NCBI GenBank assembly: GCA_963682025.1 | Contig: OY821521.1 | Span: forward strand, 118,831,520-118,895,519 | Length of the DNA stretch: 64,000 nt | DNA from: Cordilura impudica | Lineage: Eukaryota; Arthropoda; Insecta; Diptera; Scathophagidae | Direction: 5' to 3' | Part shown: positions 56,237-64,000 of the stretch, piece by piece | Layout: each line of letters starts with the position of its first letter | How positions within the stretch are numbered: the stretch's first letter is position 1 | Translations under genes and position numbers: made by a program | Notes under the pieces: model-generated | What the model saw: the letters and a program-made list of their open reading frames with translations, nothing else | Database searches by the model: none | Told to the model about the DNA's origin: nothing

Positions 56237-56309
56237 CGTTAGTTAGAGAGGGCGTCCATATTTCTATGAAACAATAAAATTGTAAAAGAAAATCTCGAAA
56301 AACGTGTAA

Positions 56310-57374
56310 ATTATTCAGTCAATATGACCAGTTTTGTTATTGGTCGTTTTACAGCAGTGCGGATATCCGCGACCCTAACGTGACCGACGTGTTTCGGATA
56401 TTGCCACATATTTAACGTCATTAAAAATTCTTCTTTCAATCGACGGCAAAAAAAGTTAAGACAACGCTTTCGTTTCTTGAAATCGATTAACAACACTTAT
56501 CGGAGGTTCATTAATTTCAGCTTTGGAGGAGCGTCAGAGCTACTGGTTCCCGAGGGTTATCCGCCATAGAACAAAGAGGACGTGAATTTAGACAAGCTTC
56601 TATTCTATTAAGAACTAAAGAAAGTTCTTCAAAAGTATATTTAAAAGGTTGCGCTTCCTTACGAAAATTGTGTTTAAAACTCTTCACCAGGCTTCCCAAA
56701 GGTCACCCATATGAGCTGCCCCGGCTGGTATAAACTGCCAAGATATACCCTGAATGCCATAAGTAGTATCCACTGAAATCTGACGTTCCTTAAGAAAAAT
56801 CTTAAAGCCCTTCTCTAATTCATGGGATGCGCCTACGAAATTTTGTCATTATCCGAAAATATAGTGTAAGTGCAATCTCGTCGAGAAATAAATCTGTGAA
56901 AAGCATATAAAAATGTACACGTCGAAAAATCAGATGTGGCCTCTAAATGAATTGCTTTCGCAAAAATGCATACAAAAATACAATCGAAGCCCTTCGCTAT
57001 CTAACAAGCTCTGCCAGTAAAACTTGTGTTGCAAAATTGCTTGTTGTCATAAATGGTCTATCTTTCAGGAAGCAGAGCCATTTAAAACGACCAACGACTT
57101 AACGCATTTTCGACTTCAAACGCGGAACCCAATATTTAATGTGAAGTATTCCCAATGTCAAGTTATTTCCACCGTGAATGGAAATCATATGAACAAATTC
57201 AATTAACAACTGAGTAAATCGGATCGAGTAAAGTAGAATAATAGGATATTTCTCCGTATATGAAAGGGAAGGTGATTAAGAATATTCAATCTTATCAAAT
57301 CGTCTTTATCGAGATAGGGATTCAAAGAAATAAGACAGCTCTTTGAACGGTTTTTTATCTAGCAGGCATATATA
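56310..57374 (-). pseudogene. BEL/Pao integrase (copy C)
   Basis: In order on the minus strand: TLGILHIKYWVPRLKSKMR (zinc-binding region), KAIHLEATSDF, TYTIFSDND (second catalytic Asp), then WQFIPAGAAHMGDLWEAWVKSF (Glu), FTFEELSLVLNRIEACLNSRPL and PKHVGHVRVADIRTAVKRPITKLVILTE, the end of pol. Many stops and shifts; the linker between SMADNPREP and the C-terminal domain is deleted. Confidence 0.85.
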
Positions 57375-57783
57375 AGTTAACACAGCCACACATGCCAATA
57401 ACAACAAGTTAATGCTGTGGTGGTTGGTTAACACAATAACAACAACAATAACAACAGCCCTAAAACGTGCCAACATAATTCTATAACGTCAGCAATGCAC
57501 ATACCAATACCAAAGTGGCGCAACTACCATACACGCGCCACCATAAAATTCCATTGTTAGCTGTTTCCCAGAGTGTAATCGGAATCCGCACACGCAGTGG
57601 CCAAAGTGTGTGAAACTACGATTCTACAAAATACATTATTAATTTTAAGTATTTAAAATTGTCATTTATCACAAACTCTTTGCAGTCAGTTTTGGGAATT
57701 AATGAATAAAGGTTCTATTGTTAACGCTCTAGTTAAAAATAAAAATTATTTTTTTAATGCATTTAACTTTATAAATTTTAACT
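57375..57783 (+). repeat. 5' LTR of the tRNA-Lys gypsy element
   Basis: 409 bp, starts AGTTAACACAGCCACACATG, ends AAATTTTAACT. Its first 14 bases also occur at 4199 after the same BEL flank. Confidence 0.7.
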
Positions 57784-57801
57784 GGCGCCCGAGCAGGGAC
57801 C
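57783..57801 (+). other. Primer-binding site, tRNA-Lys type
   Basis: TGGCGCCCGAGCAGGGACC right after the LTR, close to the classic tRNA-Lys site. Confidence 0.85.
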
Positions 57802-58401
57802 ATTGGAAAAAGGGTCCTTTGTCGTAAAAAATTTTATAGGCCGCGGAATCGGCGCCAAAAAACAGAAGGAAGAAATACTTAAAATTAAAACTAAGACAAA
57901 TGTAGAAATATTTAAAAGAAAACAGTTAATTATAAACGAAGTGAAAAAATAGATATTTATATAATTAAAGCTAAAAATAAACTAAAATAAAATGAAAAAG
58001 GATAACAGTCGAGAAGAAACAAATACTGTCCAGAACAAATAAAACTGAAACAGGTGTTTAAAACAAACGTTTTTGGAACAAAAACAAAGTAATACAAAAC
58101 AAAATAAATTTCTAATAATATTTCGAAATCAAAAACACTATTTAAACTATTTAATAAAGAAATTAAATAAAAATAATATAACATTTAAAGAAAAAAGGAA
58201 CTTCACCAATTAATGAGAACTACAACACCAGCTAATTACATCCATTACCAGCAAAACCATTCTTTATTATCTTATTTTACAATTTTATTTAAAAACCCGA
58301 TAATTTTCGAAAAAGGAAATTTTTTTTTTCCATAATAAAATTATTTACAGTACCAATAATTTTATAATTTTCAAAAGAAATAGGACAAAGAAAAATTTTA
58401 T
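57802..58401 (+). other. Leader of the tRNA-Lys gypsy element
   Basis: A-rich, no gene. The last 140 bases begin a family of AT-rich repeats (TACCAATAATTTTATAATT, AAAAGAAATAGGA) that continues after the Penelope insertion at 62900-63240. Confidence 0.6.
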
Positions 58402-58528
58402 TGTTTGTTGTTGTTCATTGACTGTTTGTATGTAATATTTGTATTTTACTTTCGGCTAATCAGTCTCTTTTGTGTGTTATGCGAAATAAAACAAAGTGTT
58501 AGTTTCCATAACACAGTACAACAGCCAA

Positions 58529-58995
58529 TCTGGGGGGGTGAGAAATTCCAAGTCAGGGTGATGGTACTAGGTCAGTGTAGTAAAACCCTCAAAGGGTTTG
58601 GCGTTCGTATGTGTCAGTTTTTTTTTTATGACCTTTTAAATTTTTTCCTTATCTTGATGTTTTTTCGCTTAGTTGTAACATTTTGGCAAAAACGTAGTTT
58701 AACATAACTCGAGAACCACTTGTACGATTTTGATGAAACAAATTTAGAAAAATTAAGAATTACAATTTCTCTAATCTGTTTCTCTACCGTTTTCGTATGT
58801 GTAACACTTTCGAAGTTAAAAATGAATGTATGAAGGGAAAAAAGAATTTTTTGCCTAAAAATTTAAATATTTTTTTTTTTAAATTCATAAAAAATCCAAA
58901 ATGGAAAAAAGTGCCAAAATTAATTACTTTCGCGTAAAGTCACATAACTCATGAGCAAAAAAAGACATAGATCATGAAAATCGATGCACGCGTTT
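58529..58995 (+). repeat. Left long terminal inverted repeat
   Basis: Begins TCTGGGGGGGTGAGAAATTC. The first about 245 bp pair closely with 61540-61789; the inner part pairs more loosely (AAATCCAAAATGGAAAAAAG, CACATAACTCAT, GACATAGATCATGAAAATCG). Confidence 0.85.
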
Positions 58996-59304
58996 CTCAT
59001 TTATTCACAATTTGGTAAATGTATGAATTTCAAAAATTTGCTCCAGATATGCACAACATTATTTGGAGAAAACATTGACACTCACAAGCCGAACTCTCTC
59101 ATATTTTTCTACTGTACTAAAAGAGAAATATTGATGTGGCAACACTGGTTCTGTAATGTTCACATAAAACATGCATTGTCATTATACTTCTTCTCTTTCT
59201 CACACTGGTTCTGTGATTTTTGTCATTCAACAAGTGCCGACGAACGCGAACAGTAAAAGTGATTTTTCTCCAGTTTTTTAAAAGTGAACAAAAGTGAACA
59301 GAAT

Positions 59305-61215
59305 ATGGAACTGTGCAAGCCAGATATAAATAGCTTTTGCTACTGCTGTGGTCAATATGTCTCAACACATAAAAAAAGGGGAAATTTCAGTACTGATTTT
59401 GTTCAAACATACGAGATGTACTTCAACCAAAATGTTATAGTGAACGAAAATTGGGTACCAAATATAGTGTGTAAAAGCTGCTACAACCGTCTAATGGATT
59501 GGAAAAATAGAAGACGTGAAAGTATGCCATTCGGTATCCCAATGACTTGGACTAATCCTGGCGAAGGTCACAATCCATTGAATTGCTATGCATGTGCGAA
59601 TAAAGGAGCCGCAAAAAGGATAAGAAAATCATATAATTACGTTGGTGTTACAAGTGCCGCAACACCATTGCCTCATTCGGACCACATTCCTGTGCCAAAA
59701 GTTTCTAGCCCAGATATTTTCTCTTCTACGACTGCTCCGACATATCATGCACGTGTTGATCCCCCATATGAGCCATCAGTATCCAATGAGCCAATTTTAA
59801 TAAATCAAAATAAGCTTGATTCAATTGTTGCCAAGTTGGAACTAACACAGCATAAATCGGAAGAGCTGGCTTCCATTTTGAAATCAAACAATTTGTTGGC
59901 ACCCGGTGTGAAAGTCACAGCTTATCGAAGTCGTCAGGCAGCACTCCAAAGTTTATTCCTTGTGAATGATGAAAAAACTTCTGCATATTGGACGGATGTA
60001 GGAAAATTGATAGACGCAATGGAAATAAAATATGAAGTAGATGACTGGAGATTATTTATTGACAGTTCAAAACTCAGCTTGAAGGCGGTTTTACTGCATA
60101 AGACCATTAAAAAACCTTCAGTTCCAATCGCCTATAGTACAGAAACGAAAGAAACATATGATGCACTGGCATATATTTTAAAAATGGTTAACTACGCCAA
60201 ACATATGTGGCGCATATGCTGCGATTTAAAAGTTGTAGCAATGCTTTGCGGTCTTCAAAGCGGCTATATAAAATATATGTGCTTTTTGTGCGATTGGGAC
60301 ACACGATTTTCCGGTGACCAATATGCATGCCACGGATGGAAACTCAGAGAGCACAGCAGGTTACAAACGGCCAATATTATTTGTGAGCCTCTAGTGCCGA
60401 AGGAGAAGATATTGCTGCTTCCACTGCATATTAAACTTGGAATTGTTAAGAATTTTATCAAAACTGTCGCCAAAAGAGATGAAGTTTTCTTGTGTTTGAA
60501 ACTAATTTACCCGAGACTCAGCGAAAGTAAAATTAAAGAAGGTAAGTTATAATATCATTCATTTCCCATGATTTTCCATCTTAACAAATTAATTTTTTCC
60601 AATCAGGCGTTCTAAATGGTCCAGATATACGAAAGCTGATTAAAAGTGACGCATTATACAATCTTCTGATTGACGCTGAATTGAATGCATGGCAGGCAAT
60701 CAAAGAAGTAATAGAAGGCTTGTTGGGAAAGCATCGTTCTAACAACTACGATGTTTCTGTCGCAAGGATGTTAAGAGCATTCTCGGAAATTGGTGTCCAC
60801 ATGTCCTTGAAAATCCATTATTTACATCATCATCTGGACTACTTCAGCAAACAATTGGCTACCGAATCTGATGAACAAGGTGAACGCTATTATCAAGTTG
60901 CTATGCCATTTGAAATGAGGTAATACTGATTTTTTATTTTTTCAAACTCATTATAATAAAGCAAAAACTTACAGATATAGAGGCAAAAAGTCGCCGAGTG
61001 CAATAATTGCGGAAATTTGCTGGTGGAGTAAGCTTGTGTGGCAAGACAAGGATGATATTGATGATAAAGAATTTTCAGGAGATGCAGAAGGGCCAACAGT
61101 GGAGTCACACATTGACATTATGTGTGGTTCAGAAACTGATGATAGCGATGAATGCGATGCCACTAGTCCCGAACAACTACCATCGAAAAAGTCTAGGCAA
61201 TATTTATTAAAATAA
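59305..61215 (+). CDS. Putative transposase, three exons, 596 aa
   Basis: Exons 59305-60541, 60607-60919 and 60975-61215 (introns of 65 and 55 nt with GT...AG ends) join in frame to 596 codons with no stop. N-terminus is Cys-rich: CYCCGQYV, WVPNIVCKSCYNRLMDW, MPFGIPMTW, NCYACANKG, suggesting a zinc-binding domain. Centre: WRLFIDSSKLSLKAVLLH, WRICCDLKVVAMLCGLQSGYIKYMCFLCDWDTRF, LPLHIKLGIVKNFIKTV. Exon 2: GVLNGPDIRKLI and SDEQGERYYQ. I infer that the Asp in FIDSS, the Asp in CDLK and the Glu in DEQGER form an RNase-H-like triad. The same protein type is multicopy in arthropod genomes, from memory; superfamily not assigned. The ATG at 59305 is the first in frame. Confidence 0.75.
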
Positions 61216-61329
61216 ATAAAAATAAAATTTATAAAAAAGGCGATAAATGACACTTTTTTGAATAAAAACAAATATCAATATTCTTGTCAAAATGGGATAC
61301 CTTCACTTAATTGTAAATAAAAGCAGAAC

Positions 61330-61789
61330 GCGTTAATCGATTTCTATGATCTATGTCGAATTTTGTTTATAGGTTATGTGACTTTAGATGAAATTAATAA
61401 CACTTGATCCTTTTTTCCGTTTTGGATTTTTTATGAATTTAAAAAAAAAAAAATTTAATTTTTAGGCAAAAAAATATTTTTTTTTCTCCACAAATTTATT
61501 TTTACCGGCAAAACTGTTGATTATAAAGAAGAACGTTATATGAACGGATTAAAGAAATTGTAATTCTAAATTTTTGAGTTTGTTTCATCAAAATCGGACA
61601 AGTGGTTCTCGAGTTATGTTAAACTACGTTTTTGCCAAAATGTTACAACTAAGCAAAAAAACATCAAGATAAGGAATAAATTTAAAAGGTCATAAAAAAA
61701 ACTGACACATACGAACGCCAAACCCTTTGAGGGTTTTACTATACTGACCTAGTACCATCACCCTGACTTGGAATTCCTCACCCCCCAGA
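61330..61789 (-). repeat. Right long terminal inverted repeat
   Basis: Read inward begins TCTGGGGGGTGAGGAATTCC; same order of blocks as the left arm. Confidence 0.85.
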
Positions 61790-61821
61790 CAATAATCCCA
61801 AAAATGTTCCACAGTGTAATT

Positions 61822-61862
61822 TTCCCAACGTTTCGCTGGTTTATTTCCAGCATCATCAGGGG
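61822..61862 (-). ncRNA. Hammerhead-like ribozyme core of the Penelope element
   Basis: Minus strand: CTGATGA, a 5-bp stem (GCTGG/CCAGC) with loop AAATAAA, then GAAAC. This is the conserved core order of hammerhead ribozymes known from Penelope-like elements. Stem I/III pairing was not resolved, so activity is uncertain. Confidence 0.55.
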
Positions 61863-62239
61863 TATATATTTTTTATTTAATTTATTAACCACTGAAATGA
61901 TATGTATAATATTATTTAACGCTTTTTTTCCTCGACTAAAGTTACTAACAGTGGGGACATCTTAATTCTAATTAGTATTTTATATCACATCAATTTGAAT
62001 TACATTAAACATGTTTTAAACATTTTTTAAACTTAGGATTACGTATTATTGCACTAATTAATTAATTTTTATTTAAAACAGTGGCATAGCTTGCAGTGAT
62101 GTTTACTGTCAAGTGGTTGTTTTCTTGTATTCTCAGGATTTCCATTGTCATTCTTTTTCTATCTCTATTTTCTATATCTAATATTCTGCAATTGTCAAAA
62201 TCAGGTGTATGTTTATTATTGAGGGCGTGTTGTGACAGG

Positions 62240-62899
62240 GCTGTGCTGTTTTTGTTTTTTTTTTTGGATGTTGTTTACATGTTCATTTATTCTCACTGCT
62301 AACGCTCTTTTAGTAGTACCAATGTAAATACGATCGCAGGTCTCATTTTCATTGCCTTTGCATTTAATTTCGTACACTACATTACTTCTTTTTTCTTTTG
62401 GTATTGTTGTTTTTATTTTTGTGTATAGTTAGTTTAGTTTTGTGTTTGCTTTGTATGCGATTTTAATGTTATTGTTGTTGATGATTGTTTTTATTGATTT
62501 TGTGTCTGTAAGATTTGGAATGTAATTTAATGTAATAAATCGTGAATTTCCATTGGGTTCTTGTCGGTTTTGTGCGTTATTTTGCATTTTTAATAATTCT
62601 GAATCTATTATGTTATTAATTAGTTTAATTGGATAATTGTTTTTTGTTAGTATTTTTGTAATTTTGTTTTTGTTTTCGTTGTCAAATGATCTGTGGCTGA
62701 GTCTGAATACTTTATTAGTGAAATTTCTAATTGTGTTCATCGTCTGAAAATTTGGTTGATCAGAAAAGTAGTTAATCATTCTTCCTGAAGCTATTGTTTT
62801 GTTATACCAATTTGTGATTATTTTGTCGTTTAGTTTTATAAGTTCTATGTCCAAAAATGCAAGTTTTCCGTTGATTGCTTCCGCTATTGTAAATTGTAT
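62240..62899 (-). pseudogene. Penelope RT C-terminus and GIY-YIG endonuclease
   Basis: GKLAFLDIELIKLNDKIITNWYNKTIASGRMINYFSD matches the end of Penelope RT. After an in-frame TAA at about 62429 comes NVVYEIKCKG...DRIYIGTTKRALAVRINEH, the GIY-YIG nuclease with its CxxC-type insert partly visible. The C-terminus is degraded. The family reverse-transcribes onto nicked targets. Confidence 0.8.
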
Positions 62900-63240
62900 T
62901 TTTTTGTGAAAATTCCATAATTAAAAAATTCCATAATTAAATTTTCATAAAAATTTATAGTGCCAATAATTTTATTATCTCCAAAAGAAATAGGATAAAG
63001 AAAAAATTTTATAATTAAATCCTGATAAATTTCAAAAAGAAAAAATTTTTTTCAAAAAAATTTATAGTACCAATAATTTTATAATTGCAAAAGAGGAGAA
63101 AATTTTATAATTAAATCCTCATAATTTTCAAAAAGAAAAAATTTTTTTTATATAAATTCCAAAATAAAATTTTTTCACAAAAATTTTATTGATAATTTTC
63201 AAAAGAAAGAGGACAACGAAAAATTTTATAAAATAATTCA
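62900..63240 (+). repeat. AT-rich leader repeats
   Basis: Imperfect tandem units of about 80-110 bp containing CCAATAATTTTATAAT, AAAGAAATAGGA and GAAAAATTTT, also found at 58300-58400. They belong to the gypsy leader. Confidence 0.7.
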
Positions 63241-63284
63241 TAATAGGAAAAAAATCTTTTTGTAAAACCAGATCCAAGAAAACA

Positions 63285-64000
63285 ATGACAGAAAACGAGA
63301 CTATTGAACAACTGACAGAAAGATTAAATAGAACTTTGGCAATGGGTCCGTCCGGTCAGAACAGTGTCCCTACGGGGCTTAATAACATTTAGAAAAATCA
63401 GATAAGGGAAATACTGAACGAAATTAGAGAATATGACGTTACGCATGAACTACGAACAAATACCCACATGCAACGCGCAAAAGGACAACATTGGTGCAAA
63501 AGCCTACCTAGGAAATAGACCCAGATTCTACCCAGATTTAGTACAAATTGGCGGAAAGACACCACCAAGACCACCATTGCCGAAATTTGACAACACCAGA
63601 CTACAACAAAGACACTTAAATCAATATGTTCAAACCCAATTTCCAAGCAATTCCACGAACAATCGGCAATTACCGGGACACAAGCCAATGGAAATGGACC
63701 GGTCGATACCGACGCGTCAGTTCAATTATATGAATAGACCACATAATACCGCGTTCAAGAGGCCACACACAGCATCTATTCGATCCCCACAAAACAAGAT
63801 TCAAAGAAATTTCCATGTAATAGCGGACGAAAAAAATTAAATTCAAGAGCAATCTCGGGATGTTAGTAGTCACTACGATGAAGAAGGTGCTGTCGGAGAG
63901 GTACCGACCATAGAGGAGTATTACGAGGAAATTGAGGATAACAAACAAACCTATGGAAATTACAATTTACGAATTGCCCGAATACGATCCTCGGGAGTAT
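63285..64000 (+). pseudogene. Gypsy gag (5' end of coding region, broken)
   Basis: ATG 63285 (MTENETIEQLTERLNRTLAMG), TAG at about 63390, then another frame 63433-63840 with PPLPKFDNTRLQQRHLNQYV, FNYMNRPHNTAFKRPHTA and FHVIADEKN, and after a stop DEEGAVGEVPTIEEYYEEIEDN. These look like the N-terminus and C-terminus of an insect gypsy gag with the capsid part deleted. It continues beyond the window. Confidence 0.7.

Larger units (their letters stand above)
55481..57374 (-). mobile_element. BEL/Pao element, 3' half (BEL copy C)
   Basis: The minus strand reads integrase (57374-56310) and then a 3' ORF (56236-55728). It is cut on the right by the gypsy LTR at 57375 (target TATA). A lineage different from the plus-strand BEL. 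Confidence 0.8.
58529..61789 (+). mobile_element. Long-TIR DNA transposon, 3261 bp, with an apparently intact gene
   Basis: Ends start TCTGGGGGG and are inverted copies for about 245 bp at high identity, with weaker similarity to about 460 bp. A 3-bp CAA flanks both ends (58526-58528, 61790-61792), a possible TSD. One plus-strand gene fills the middle. Inserted in a Penelope element. Confidence 0.85.
58402..62900 (-). mobile_element. Penelope-like element, 5'-truncated, split by a DNA transposon
   Basis: Minus strand: end of the RT/linker and GIY-YIG endonuclease at 62899-62240, 3' region with a hammerhead-like motif at 61822-61862, then after the transposon 58529-61789 the remaining 3' part to about 58402. 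Outer boundaries are approximate. Confidence 0.75.
57375..64000 (+). mobile_element. Gypsy element with tRNA-Lys-type primer site, running off the window
   Basis: 5' LTR 57375-57783, primer site, leader, nested Penelope element 58402-62900, then gag from 63285. The rest lies beyond the window. LTR ends AGTTAAC...TTAACT are of the errantivirus kind. Confidence 0.8.

Noticed and set aside
58984..59256. 90-codon frame before the long-TIR transposon gene
   Set aside because: Overlaps the inner part of the TIR, no motif and no ATG-linked domain; probably 5' untranslated.
61768..62302. Plus-strand frames at 61768-61965 and 62096-62302
   Set aside because: Antisense of the Penelope element.

Overview
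This is AT-rich nuclear DNA from an insect, most likely a higher (cyclorrhaphan) fly. That is inferred from the element mix: BEL/Pao and errantivirus-like gypsy elements, Transib, piggyBac, mariner and Penelope, plus a GTCGGTCTAGACCGAC-headed dispersed repeat that I associate with fly genomes. I see no convincing single-copy host gene. The window is a heterochromatin-like stack of transposons nested in one another, and for most of them target-site duplications (TSDs) and terminal repeats can be read directly.

Layout, left part. 1-3156 is the 5' part of a decayed BEL/Pao element on the minus strand. 3786-4198 is a BEL integrase scrap on the minus strand. 4199-5395 is a gypsy gag-protease remnant split by a 639-bp PIF/Harbinger-like MITE (TTA TSD). 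5144-12140 and 12141-19154 are two nearly identical head-to-tail copies of a 7-kb block. Each holds the end of the gypsy remnant, a BEL LTR, leader, gag and most of pol on the plus strand, and one gypsy LTR.

Layout, centre. The second block runs on into a long BEL element. Its pol is interrupted twice. At 18568-30853 there is a minus-strand errantivirus-like gypsy element with env, which itself carries a piggyBac (20520-22371) and a Transib (25612-29018). At 32472-44047 there is a plus-strand gypsy element which carries a second Transib (35240-38590) inside gag. BEL integrase resumes exactly after each insertion, at 30858 and at 44052, and is followed by an extra zinc-knuckle ORF at 44269-44887.

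Layout, right part. 45218-45423 is a LINE endonuclease scrap. 45424 to about 54975 is a largely non-coding LTR element (LARD-like) with a palindromic repeat array and a deleted mariner. A 4-kb DNA transposon with clustered GTTACGTTAGTCAC motifs sits in its 5' LTR. 55481-57374 is another minus-strand BEL 3' half. From 57375 to the window end is a gypsy element with a tRNA-Lys-type primer site. A Penelope-like element with a hammerhead-like motif lies in it, and inside that is a long-TIR DNA transposon whose 596-codon, three-exon gene appears intact.

How it fits together: these are successive insertions, not a cooperating pathway. Order of events from nesting: BEL inserted into a gypsy remnant; two gypsy elements inserted into BEL; two Transibs and a piggyBac inserted into those; and the 7-kb tandem duplication came after the first gypsy insertion. 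Almost every retroelement ORF is broken. The best preserved proteins are the gypsy pol at 40163-42964, the long-TIR transposon gene at 59305-61215, and the two Transib transposases (one or two lesions each).
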